This document shows, piece by piece, positions 18,223 to 28,300 of a DNA stretch of 32,618 nt (its first letter is position 1; the number at the start of each line of letters is the position of its first letter). Made by a program: the position numbers and the translations under genes. This DNA comes from Anaerolinea thermophila (GTDB taxonomy: Bacteria; Chloroflexota; Anaerolineae; Anaerolineales; Villigracilaceae). Below the pieces are notes generated by a model. It did not search any database. It saw nothing but the letters and a program-made list of their open reading frames with translations, and was not told the DNA's origin. Location of the stretch: the NCBI GenBank assembly GCA_020722345.1, contig DYKZ01000012.1:1-32618 (forward strand), written 5' to 3'.

Positions 18223-19827
18223 GTGGAAACACGAAGCAACTCGACACACGACAGCCCGGCATCCGGATCGGGCGCTGAGCCGACGCCGCTTTCAGCGGAC
18301 GGTCTGGTGCTCGTTCCTCTGGCAGCAGCCGCGGCCTTGGACCCGTCCGTGTTCAGCAAGGTCAACGCCTCCGAAGCGATCCCGGCCTCCTGGGAGGACC
18401 GGGCGCGCAAGGCCTGGGAGTACTACCTCGAAGAGCCGCTGGTGAAGAACTGCGTCAACTCGTGGCGCACCTTCGCCGTGGGCGAAGAGATCAAGATCGC
18501 GGGCGATGACGAGAAGGTGAAGTGGGAGGCCGTGGATGTCGCCGAGCGCCTGAGCGTCTCCAAGTTTGTCAAGGACATGATTCTCCAACTCCTGGTCAAA
18601 GGCGACGCCGTCGGATTCAAACGCTACACCAAGGACGGCAAGGACCTGGAGGAACTGGTCTGCGTCAACCCGGTTTCGGTCAAGGTCAAGTACGCCCAAG
18701 GGCGGCTCGTCGAAGCCCGGCAGACGCCGGAAGACAATCCCGCCGCGGACGAGGGGCTGGACCTTCCCGTGGAGCAGGTGCTCCACCTCAAGTGGGACGC
18801 GCCGGCCTTCTCGCCACGGGGCAACTCGCTCGTCCTTCCCGCGTTCCAGTCCATCGAACTCCTCCGCGATTACCGCCGGGCCGAACAGGCCATCGCCAAG
18901 CGCTGGGCCACGCCTTTCAGGCTTCTCAAAGTCGGCGGCGCGTTCGGCCAGAAGATGGTCATGCCCGACCAGAAGATGCTCGAACAGGTTCGGGACATGG
19001 TCAACAAGATGGACCTCAAAAGCGGCTTGGTCGTCCCCTTCTACGTCACGGTCGAGACCCACGGCACCGAGGGGCAGGTCCTCAACGTCGAGGACAAGGT
19101 CGAGGAAGTGAAGGAGGACATCGTCGTGGCGCTCGGCCTCTCGCGGTCGCTGGTGACCGGGGACGGCCCGAACTTCGCCACGGCATCGGTGAGTCTTCAG
19201 AAGATGCTGGTGATGATCCGGGAGATCAAGCAGGCCGCCCGGATCATCCTGAACTGGATATTCAACGACTGGCTGGAGCTCAAAGGCTGGGAAGACAAGA
19301 CGCTCCAGTTCCTGTTCAACGACCTCGATCCCTCGGACGCGGTCGATTTCAAGCGCCTGCTCATCGAGCTCTATGACCGCAAGCTCATCAGCCGTTCGAG
19401 CCTGCAACTGAAGATGGACCTCGACCCTGACATCGAGGCCGCCAACCGGGAAACCGAGAAGCGCTCGGTGGACATGCTCGACGAAAAGCAGATCAAGCCC
19501 ATCGTCGATATGGTGACGGCCGGGATCATGGGCGTCGAGACGGCGCAGGAGATGCTCGGCCTCGACCCGGCGAAGAACCCGGCTGGGAGCCGCGCCGAGG
19601 CATCGTGGGCCGGACCGTTCGCCCGAGCAAGCGTCGCCGCCGTCTGTGATGACTGCGCGCATTTCGACGGCGATCTCAACCACTGCCGGGTCCAACGAAA
19701 CGAAACCACCTTCGATACCCCGGTCTGCCGTTTCTTCGACCCTAAGACCGCTGCGATGGAACGCGGCTCCGACCGGGAAAAGGAACCGACGTCCCGGCAG
19801 GCGGCGTGCCGGGAGTGCGGGGGATGA
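18223..19827 (+). CDS. phage portal protein with C-terminal Cys-rich extension
   Basis: Portal-like core (VEQVLHLKWDAPAFSPRGNSLVLPAFQSIELLRDYRRAEQAIAKRWATPFRLLKVG); GTG start after GAGAGGA; between terminase and MuF genes. Confidence 0.8.
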   Translation: METRSNSTHDSPASGSGAEPTPLSADGLVLVPLAAAAALDPSVFSKVNASEAIPASWEDRARKAWEYYLEEPLVKNCVNSWRTFAVGEEIKIAGDDEKVKWEAVDVAERLSVSKFVKDMILQLLVKGDAVGFKRYTKDGKDLEELVCVNPVSVKVKYAQGRLVEARQTPEDNPAADEGLDLPVEQVLHLKWDAPAFSPRGNSLVLPAFQSIELLRDYRRAEQAIAKRWATPFRLLKVGGAFGQKMVMPDQKMLEQVRDMVNKMDLKSGLVVPFYVTVETHGTEGQVLNVEDKVEEVKEDIVVALGLSRSLVTGDGPNFATASVSLQKMLVMIREIKQAARIILNWIFNDWLELKGWEDKTLQFLFNDLDPSDAVDFKRLLIELYDRKLISRSSLQLKMDLDPDIEAANRETEKRSVDMLDEKQIKPIVDMVTAGIMGVETAQEMLGLDPAKNPAGSRAEASWAGPFARASVAAVCDDCAHFDGDLNHCRVQRNETTFDTPVCRFFDPKTAAMERGSDREKEPTSRQAACRECGG

Positions 19828-22800
19828 TCGGTGCGCTCGCGGCCAAACGTCCGCTATCCCAAGCCGAGGCCATCCGCCTGGCCACGGAGAAGAGCGTCCG
19901 CGCCCGCAATCTCTATACGGAGCAAACGGTCGCCGATCTGACCGCGATGCTCGCCGCCGCCGAAGAGGAGGTGCGCCGAGCCATCCTCCGCTACAAGAGC
20001 CTCGGCTCCCTTCCCGATAACAAACTCGCCGCTCTCGAAGGCCTCAAGAAACTGCAAACCGACATCCAGGAGACCACGAGCCGCCTGCACCGGGAGCAGA
20101 CGCTGCTTTTCCGGAAGACGGCCAAGACATCCTTCCGCCAAGGCGTCTACCGCGGCATCGACGAGTTCGCCGCGGCCCAGCTTCCCTTCTACCGTGACCT
20201 GACCCCGGAGGGTATCGACAAACTCGCCGCCCGAGTGCTCACCCTGGTGGACACCGATGCCCTCGATTTCATGACCAATTACAACCTGGTCCTGGCCGGC
20301 GACGTCAACCGCGAGCTGGCCGACGGCATCAAGCGGGTCGTGATGGGCGGCGTCGCCACCGGCAAGGGCGTGGAGGACATCGTCCGCGACCTCGGGCGCG
20401 TGGTGAAAGACCCTGAGTCCTTCCGCTACGCCGGTTCCAAGGTGTTCACCAAGGCCCAGTATCGCATGGAGGTGATCGCCCGCACGGAGGTCCTGCGCGC
20501 TCACAACCAGGGGCGACTCAAGTTCCACGACCAGGTTGGAGTCCGGAAGCTCGAATGGATGACCATGGAGGACGAGCGGGTCTGCCCGGTCTGCGGGCCG
20601 CTGGACGGCAAGGTATTTGACACGAACCGCTTTCCCCAGCAACCGGCCCATCCCAACTGTCGCTGTACGAGTGTGGTCGCGTGGCCCCTGGTGATCTGCG
20701 GAGGAGAGCTGGGGGCCAAAGCCGCGGCTGAACCCGCCGCGTGCATCATCCCGCCCCAGACCATCGAAGAGCAGGCGAAGGCCAAGGCGGCGGAAGACGC
20801 GAAGCTCAAGGCAGCCTTCGAGGGCGGACAGATCGCCGACCTGAACACTTTGAGCGTGAAGCAACTCCAGACCCTGGCCAAGCAGAACGGCGTCTCCATC
20901 GCCCGGACCAAGGCCGACTTCATCCATCTGCTCGACGCGGCGGAGCCGGGCGTGGACCACTCCAACCTCGCCGGAGCCGCGCTCGATGCCAAGCTCAAGG
21001 AACATAAGATCGGCCTGCTCCGCACCAAGGACGACCTGATTCAACTCCTGGCGCAGAAACAGGCGTCCCTCAAGCAGGCGCAGCAACTGGCGGACCAGCT
21101 CAAGAAGATTCCGCCGAGCGGCGGGCTGCATGACCTCACCGTGGTCGAACTCCAGGAGATGGCCAAAGCCAAGGGCGTCTCCCTCAACATGACCAAGCAG
21201 GACGTGATCGACCTGCTCGACGAGTTGGAACCCGGCGTCGATCACAAGGCGCTCCAAGGCGCGACCCTGATCGACGCCAAGAAGAAGCACCACATCGGCC
21301 CGCTCAAGAACAAGCAGCAGCTTGTCAAGGCGCTGGAAAAGGCGGCCGGTGAGGAACTGGCGGAAAAGGCCAAGAAGGAAGCTCTCGAAGCAGCCGAGAA
21401 GGCCGCAATCAACAAGGCGAAGCTGGCCGTCGAACAGACCTCTGCGAAGGTGATCGTGCCGGAGTCCCCCGCAGGATACGCCGACTTCCTCTCGGCGGTG
21501 AAAGATGCGGAAGCGGCGCTCGCGGCTTCGCCCGGTCTGCCGCAGGAGATACTCGAAGGACACGCCAAAGAGCTCGCCCTCAAGAAAAAGCTATTTCAGG
21601 ATCAGGTCGCGGCCATGAAGGTGGGCGACCTCAAGACCCTGGCCAAGGACACAAAGCTCAAGCACTGGCAGTGGGCGAACAAGGACGAACTGGTCACTCT
21701 GCTTACGGAGACCGACCCGGCCAAGATCGAGGCCGCCAAGGCCGGCATCGAAACGAAACACGCAGCCTGGCTGGAAAAGCACGGCGGCAAGAAGAAGGTC
21801 GCCGCGCCCGAATCGGCGAAGCCCGCGCCGACTCCGAAACCGACGCAGCCGTCCCCGCCGGTTTTCACCAAGAAAGGCGCTCAGTTCGAGGAGACGGACG
21901 CGGCATGGATCGCCAAGGGCAAGCCGGGGAACTTCACATCCGCGGGCAAGGCCCAGGTCGGCGGCGCGCACAGCAAGGAGTTCTGGACCGATGAAAAAGG
22001 CGACCGCTGGCTGTTCAAACCGGTGGAACGTTCCGGCGACGACTTCATCGCCTATGGAGAGGAAGCCGCCTACAAGATCGGACGCCTCATCGATCCGGAC
22101 GCAGTCGAGGTCCGCACCATCCGCTTGAATGGACGCCTCGGCTCCATCCAGAGGTGGCGGACCGATCTGAAGGAACGCTTCGACTTCGCCGGATTGGACC
22201 TCGCAGACCTCACCACCCTCGACATCGAGCAGATTCAGCGGGAGCACGTCGTCGATTGGCTGATTTCCAATCACGACGGCCATGCCAAGCAATTTCTGCG
22301 GGCTCGTGACGGGAAGGTCTACGGCATCGACAAGGGGCAGATCTTCAAATACCTGGGCGAGGACCGCCTGGCCGTCGACTATCACCCGAACGCCAAGTAC
22401 GGAGAACAAGAGCCCTTTTACAATACGGTTTTCCGCGCCGCCAAGGAAGGCAAGGTCAAAATCGATCCCGCGGCGACTCTCCGCTACATCCGCGAGGCGG
22501 AGAAGATCGCCGACGAGGATTACCTGGCCATCCTGCGCCCCTACGCCGAGGGACGGTTCGGAGGGGACGAATCCCGCAAGCAAGCCTTTTACGATTTAGC
22601 ACTTGCTCGGAAAAGGACTCTTCGGCGCGACTTCGAGGGTTTCTATGCGGACGTATTGGGCCGTCGGGACTTCCGTTTCGAGGATGTGTTGGAGGCGCTG
22701 CCGAAGACGCGACTGGGGCCGACCGAGGAGGCGTTTCTTGAGGAAGTCCGTTCACTCGGCTGGCAGGGGAAGGTATTGCCCTTCGATGAGGACGACATCG

Positions 22801-24389
22801 AGGACCAGAACGCCCTGGTCTTCGTCGAGACCTTGAAGGGAAAGCAGCGGACCGTGGTCAAGATGAAGGTTCGGCCCGAAGCGGAGGGAAAGCTTCTGGA
22901 GGCGCTGCGCAAGGCGGGAGTCGATACTGCGACCGCCCGGGTGGGTGAGGCGCTGCCGCAGGACGTTTTCGCGCAGGACATATTGTCCGCGGTGAAGACG
23001 GTCAACCACCACGCTACGGACCAGCAGTACAACCAGGGGACGCTCAAAAAGGCTGCGGACCATCTGAAGGCGTTGAAGCGGTTGGCCGACTCGGCCGACC
23101 CGGACGAGCGGGCCATGGCCCGAAGCTACATCGACTGGATCGAGAAGGTCCAGGAAGCAGCCCGTGAACACAAACCGGTCGCCGGACGGTTCGATGTCTA
23201 TCTCAAGAAACATGCCGCGCCGGAAAAGAAACCCAAAGAGGTTCCCTTCACCGTGCGCCGGACGAAGGTGCTTCAGGCCAAACGGGAGCTGAAGAACGGC
23301 GAACTCGTCGTCGTGGACGAGGCGGCGGACAACTCGGCGCTGTTCCGCGGCCGCAGCATGAAGGCCGGCGAGCAATACGAAATCGACTTCGGCGACGGCA
23401 CGCGCGCCGTCTACCGCCCGTGGTCGGAAAAGAACCTCTACGCCCAGCAAGGGGAATTCGAAATGGTCCTGCCAGACAGGCCGGACGTCAAGAGCCTCGA
23501 ATGGGCCATGGAACGGATGGAATCGCTGGGCATCAAGGCAGGTGCGGCCACGCCGCAGGATGCCGAGCTTCTCTATCTTCATAAGCAGGCCTACCTCGCC
23601 AAGGTGGATCGCGAACCGGACTACAAGCGGCTGGTCGAGGAACTGGATCGCCGGGCGGCGGGCAAGGAGGAACGCATCCGCGAGATGCGCGGCTTCTGGG
23701 AAAAACGGCTCGGAGTGAAAGACATCACCCGCATGCCGGGCTACGACCCCATGGGTGAATACCAGGCTGCTTTCAAGAATCCCACCAAGCGAGCAGGCTA
23801 CAGGCATCAATACCGCTTCGACATTTCCGACGGGGACATCGAGAAGCAGATGAAGGGATACGGCCTTTACCACCGTTTGACCAACGGCGAAGACGTGGCG
23901 TCGTTCATCGACGCGGCGCTGGGAAACAACGGAGCCATGGTAAGCACGGTCGAGAAGCTGCGCGCCGGGGTGCCGGTGGGCGGGATGTCGCCGGAAGCGG
24001 ACATGGACACCGGCGGCGCGAGCTATTTCTTCACCCGGATCAAGAAGCTCCCGACGGCCGGAGGGTCGTCCGACACGGGGCTCTACTTCAAGAAGCGGAT
24101 GCTCCGGCGCATGGATGCCATCAGCTATGACCACGATGCCTTCGGACGGGTGAGGGACGAATACGTCTCGAACCACCGGGGGAGCACGCCCGAGGAGTGG
24201 AAACAGTTCGCCCGCCGAGGCGGTAACGAGACGATCTTCAAATACTCGGTGACCCTGCTGGACAACATCGACGTGATCGTGGTCGGAAGCGAGCGGGAAA
24301 AACAACGGCTGCTGGAGGTCTTCCGCAACCGAAAAATCATGAAGCTGCCCGACGGCCGCAAGATCGAGGAGATCGTACTGGTGAGGTGA
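19824..24389 (+). CDS. giant MuF (SPP1 gp7-like) head protein with SAP/Rho_N-like repeats, HipA/PI3K-like kinase domain and C-terminal effector-like domain
   Basis: VIARTEVLRAHNQGRL...VCPVCGPLDGKVF...HPNCRCTSV (MuF); duplicated helical repeats; RWLFKPVE...VVDWLISNHDGHAKQFLRA...YGIDKGQIFK (kinase-like); ATGA overlap with portal stop. Confidence 0.8.
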   Translation: MIGALAAKRPLSQAEAIRLATEKSVRARNLYTEQTVADLTAMLAAAEEEVRRAILRYKSLGSLPDNKLAALEGLKKLQTDIQETTSRLHREQTLLFRKTAKTSFRQGVYRGIDEFAAAQLPFYRDLTPEGIDKLAARVLTLVDTDALDFMTNYNLVLAGDVNRELADGIKRVVMGGVATGKGVEDIVRDLGRVVKDPESFRYAGSKVFTKAQYRMEVIARTEVLRAHNQGRLKFHDQVGVRKLEWMTMEDERVCPVCGPLDGKVFDTNRFPQQPAHPNCRCTSVVAWPLVICGGELGAKAAAEPAACIIPPQTIEEQAKAKAAEDAKLKAAFEGGQIADLNTLSVKQLQTLAKQNGVSIARTKADFIHLLDAAEPGVDHSNLAGAALDAKLKEHKIGLLRTKDDLIQLLAQKQASLKQAQQLADQLKKIPPSGGLHDLTVVELQEMAKAKGVSLNMTKQDVIDLLDELEPGVDHKALQGATLIDAKKKHHIGPLKNKQQLVKALEKAAGEELAEKAKKEALEAAEKAAINKAKLAVEQTSAKVIVPESPAGYADFLSAVKDAEAALAASPGLPQEILEGHAKELALKKKLFQDQVAAMKVGDLKTLAKDTKLKHWQWANKDELVTLLTETDPAKIEAAKAGIETKHAAWLEKHGGKKKVAAPESAKPAPTPKPTQPSPPVFTKKGAQFEETDAAWIAKGKPGNFTSAGKAQVGGAHSKEFWTDEKGDRWLFKPVERSGDDFIAYGEEAAYKIGRLIDPDAVEVRTIRLNGRLGSIQRWRTDLKERFDFAGLDLADLTTLDIEQIQREHVVDWLISNHDGHAKQFLRARDGKVYGIDKGQIFKYLGEDRLAVDYHPNAKYGEQEPFYNTVFRAAKEGKVKIDPAATLRYIREAEKIADEDYLAILRPYAEGRFGGDESRKQAFYDLALARKRTLRRDFEGFYADVLGRRDFRFEDVLEALPKTRLGPTEEAFLEEVRSLGWQGKVLPFDEDDIEDQNALVFVETLKGKQRTVVKMKVRPEAEGKLLEALRKAGVDTATARVGEALPQDVFAQDILSAVKTVNHHATDQQYNQGTLKKAADHLKALKRLADSADPDERAMARSYIDWIEKVQEAAREHKPVAGRFDVYLKKHAAPEKKPKEVPFTVRRTKVLQAKRELKNGELVVVDEAADNSALFRGRSMKAGEQYEIDFGDGTRAVYRPWSEKNLYAQQGEFEMVLPDRPDVKSLEWAMERMESLGIKAGAATPQDAELLYLHKQAYLAKVDREPDYKRLVEELDRRAAGKEERIREMRGFWEKRLGVKDITRMPGYDPMGEYQAAFKNPTKRAGYRHQYRFDISDGDIEKQMKGYGLYHRLTNGEDVASFIDAALGNNGAMVSTVEKLRAGVPVGGMSPEADMDTGGASYFFTRIKKLPTAGGSSDTGLYFKKRMLRRMDAISYDHDAFGRVRDEYVSNHRGSTPEEWKQFARRGGNETIFKYSVTLLDNIDVIVVGSEREKQRLLEVFRNRKIMKLPDGRKIEEIVLVR

Positions 24390-24391
24390 GC

Positions 24392-24862
24392 ATGAAAGAG
24401 TTCATCGAAAAAGAAAAAGCCCGTCTGCAGGCGCTCTTCGAGCCGTTCAACACCGGAGGCTCCTGGATGACGCTGGCGGAGAAAGGCCGGACGCCGGTCC
24501 GGGTCGGCATCGTGGACGGGTTCACCGTGACCCGCGTGGCCCCGCAATTCGACGCCGGCGGGAATGTGACGCGTGTCGATTTCTGGCTGCTTTTGAGAAT
24601 GCTCGGCTACGACGAGGGCTTCCAGCACGCCCACACCATCAAGGTCGTTTCCTGGTCGCAGGACGACACCTACCTGCTCGATCTGCTCGATGATCGGGAT
24701 CGCAGGTTCCATATTGAACTCATCTTCCCGGATCAGGAACCCGACCAGGCCGCGGACTGGAAGCACTGGAGCGGCTACAAAGCAAAGAACCGGGAACGTT
24801 TCGAGCGGATCGACGCCGAGCTTCTGACCGAGCACACCCGCATCGCGGAGGAATGGGAATGA
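24392..24862 (+). CDS. hypothetical small protein, candidate MuF-partner/immunity
   Basis: Immediately downstream of the MuF gene, co-directional. Confidence 0.6.
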   Translation: MKEFIEKEKARLQALFEPFNTGGSWMTLAEKGRTPVRVGIVDGFTVTRVAPQFDAGGNVTRVDFWLLLRMLGYDEGFQHAHTIKVVSWSQDDTYLLDLLDDRDRRFHIELIFPDQEPDQAADWKHWSGYKAKNRERFERIDAELLTEHTRIAEEWE

Positions 24863-25203
24863 AGCCCAGATACATGATCGAATACGCGCTCCGCGACCGT
24901 ATCCGAGAACCGTGTTACGAACCCATCGGCGTCTGGGCTCAGGGCCCGGGACCGGGTTTGGACCTGGTGATCGAGTTCCTGCCCGGAAATGCAGACGCCG
25001 AGGAAGACGCTCAGTGGGTGGTCAACCGGCTGGTGGAGCAAGGCGTCCGCGGTCTCCCTGATGATTTTCTGGCTTACCACCAGGGCACCCTTTCCCAATA
25101 CCGGGGCATGCGCAGTCCCGTGCTCGAAACCGACGAACACCCATCCGCAGAGGCCTGCGCCCGGTCGGTCATCGACCGGATCAAGTCGGGCCGCGTTTCC
25201 TGA
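24859..25203 (+). CDS. hypothetical small protein
   Basis: ATGA overlap with the preceding CDS. Confidence 0.6.
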   Translation: MKPRYMIEYALRDRIREPCYEPIGVWAQGPGPGLDLVIEFLPGNADAEEDAQWVVNRLVEQGVRGLPDDFLAYHQGTLSQYRGMRSPVLETDEHPSAEACARSVIDRIKSGRVS

Positions 25204-25211
25204 TCCCCCCT

Positions 25212-25242
25212 CCGACACTTTTCGACGGTCTCCGGTAGGTAT
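25212..25242 (+). promoter_or_regulatory. bipartite promoter-like element P5
   Basis: CCGAC 25212-25216, CTCCGGTAGGTAT 25230-25242; about 100 nt upstream of the methyltransferase/protease gene. Confidence 0.7.
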
Positions 25243-25345
25243 CCAAGCGACAGGGCTCTCGGCCTGATTTCGGGGTTCACCCCGGGCACGGGCCGACCGC
25301 CCACCGGCATCAACCGGATTTGTCGCGACATGACCGGAGAACCGA

Positions 25346-28300
25346 ATGGAGCTTTTCGCAACCGACCGTGAACGGCTGGCGTTCCTCCTCGAAACGGACG
25401 CCGCCCTGGACCTGGACTTCGAGGCGCTCGAGGCCCAGGCCGAGGCGGCTGCCGAGGAGCCGTCGCCGGAAGAGCGGCCTAAATACATCACCAACTACAT
25501 CGGCTCGAAGCAGAAGCTGGTCGACTGGATTTGGAAACACACGCCGGAGGGGGTGGAATCCGCGGCCGACGCCTTCTCTGGTTCGGCGGTCGTGGCCTAC
25601 ATGTACAAGACCAAGGGCCTGCGGGTCCTGGCCAACGACCGGCTGCGCTACTGCCACCACGCGGCCCGGGCGATCATCGAAAACGACAAGGTGCGTCTCT
25701 CCGATGAGGACCTGGAGGCGCTGCTCGCGGACAACGCGAAGGCGGGCACCTTCGTCCGGGACAACTTCAAGGGCATCTTCTTCGCCAAGGGCGTCCACGG
25801 CCTGATCGACACGATCCGGTCGAACATCGACAAACTCTCGGGTTTCAAGAAAGACATCGCTCTCTTCGCCCTGGGCAAGACCTGCATGTCCGGCAAGGGC
25901 GGCTTCGGGCATTTCTCGTCGTCGACCCGATACGGCAAGCGCGAGGACACCCCGGAGGAATTCAAGGAGCGGCTGCGCAAGAACGTGGCCCGCATCAACG
26001 CCCTCGTTTTCGACAACGGCAAGGAGTGCAAGGCATCCCGCAAGGACATCAACGACTTCCTGCCGGAGGCCAAGGCCGACCTCGCCTATTTCGATCCGCC
26101 TTACGCCACGGAGTTTTCGACCACCAACTACGAGAAATCCTACCACTTCGTGGAAGGACTGATGACCTATTGGGAGGGGCTGACCCTTGTCGAAGACTCC
26201 AAGACCAAACACTACGAGACCGACCACAAGACCGTGACCCGCGCCAACGCCGCGGAGTTCTTCGAGTCCTTCCTCGGCAATGCCAAGCACTTCCCGCACT
26301 GGCTCATTTCCTACCGGGACCATGCCTATCCGAACGAATCGGAAATGCGGCGGATCATCGCCTCCCTGGGACGGGATTCGTCGATGCGCTCCCACGATCA
26401 CCATTACGCCATCACATCCCGGCACGGCGAGGCGTCCCACGCCAAGGAACGTCTGTTCATCTGCCGCAGAGCCGAGGGCGCGGAGCGGTCCGCCAAGGCG
26501 TCCACAGAGGACAGCCTGCGGGCGGAAGCCGTCTGGGAGGAAACCGAGAATGAGGTCCGCTACCGCGTCTGGAACCCGGACGAGTTCGAACCCGACAGCT
26601 TCCGCCGCAAGCCCCTGGAGGGCGTCGAAGGAGTGGCGATCATCATCGGGCGATTGAAGAAGGAGTTCGTGCCCGAAGGCGGCAATTCGCGCTCCATGGT
26701 GCTGCAGGCCTACCGGTTCGTCCGCAAGACGGAGAAGAACCCGGACGGCTGGACCATGGAAAAAGCCAAGGAGTGGATCGACAAGCACGAAGCCGGACGG
26801 GCCGTGGATGCCGCCCTGCGCGTGGAGGAGAACCTGATCGCTCTGGCGGATGCGCCGCTGGGCGAATCGCTGGACCTCTTGAGCTGCCAGGCCGGGAAAG
26901 CGGAATCGGTCCGCGTCACCGGTTTCATGGGCAGCAAGTACCTGATGCTCGGCTGGATCGAAAGCCATGTCCCCAAGGACGCGGAGAGCATCCTCGATGC
27001 TTTTTCAGGCGGGGCCAACGTCGCCTATCACTTCAAACGCAAAGGGCTGAAAGTCATCGCCAACGATCTCCTGCGGTATCCCCACCATCTGGCGCGGGCC
27101 GTGGTGGAGAACTCCAGCGAGACTCTGAGCGACGAGGACGTGGACCGAATCCTCGCCCCCAATGCGGACGCGGGCACCTTTATCGTCGATCACTTCTACG
27201 GCTACTACTACACCAAGCCGGTGCTCCGGTGGCTCGACCAAGTCTGGGCGAACATCCAGAAACTTCACGGCTACAAGAAAGATCTGGCGCTGGCCGCGCT
27301 CGGCACCACCGTCAAGGCGAAGAGCGCCTTCGGTCAGTTCTCGCGGTCCAAGATGCACCGCAAGGCAGACCTCGACACGGATGCCAGCCTGGAGCAATCC
27401 CAGCTCTCCAATCCGCCGCTGTCCAAGTTCATCGAGTCGTTCCGGCGCTCGGTGGGCCAGCTCAACCGGCTCGTCTTCGACAACGGCAAAGAGTGCAAGG
27501 CCTTCAACCTGGATGCGGCCGAAGCGGTCCGGCGGTTCGGCGCGGACGTTCTGTATCTGGACCCGCCCTACGTCACCGAGTTCGGCAGCAACGATTACGA
27601 GGACTCCCTGCATTTCATCGAGGGTCTCATGACCCGCTGGGCGGACAAGAAACTCCAGGACAATCCCCGCCGCAACTATCCGTCCCGGACGCGTTACACC
27701 AAGGAATCGATCCGTTCCCTCATGGAAACATTGGCGGCCGACGCCCGGGGCAAATACGGCACGGTGCTCCTCTCGTACCGCGACCGGGCTTTCCCGCGGG
27801 AAGAGGAAATCAAGGAGATATTCGCCGAGCACTACGGTCTCGTCCGTGTCCGCGGCATGGAAGTGGACTACAACATCGCCAAGGACATCGGCCGGGAAGG
27901 CAAACACGCGCGGGAGTTGCTCTTCGTCGCCTCCAAATCACGCGGTGCGGCGCGCTCCAAGGCCGACACACAGACGCCGGCGGCATGTCACACCTCGTTT
28001 CCGGTAGATCTGTCGTTCGATGCGTTCACGCGACTTCAGACCGAAGCGGCGGCATTGGACCAGGCCGCGGGCGATCCGCAGTTCACCTTCATCCTCTGCC
28101 GGGCCGGCACGAACAAGAACGGCGACCACTTCACCCCAGACGAACTGGCCGCCCGCTACATGACGGCGGTCAACAAGAAGATCGACCTGAAGCATTCCCA
28201 GGATTTCACCGACATCGTCGGCGGCATCGTGGGGGCGGATTACGTGGAGGACGAAAGCGGCGGCCGGATCGAGTGCGCGGGGGAACTCTATGTCTCCGAC

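Noticed and set aside
27999-28011. TTCCGGTAGATCT resembling the right half of the sigma element, at the methyltransferase/protease junction
   Set aside because: No CCGAC at the required spacing and lies inside coding sequence; likely chance.
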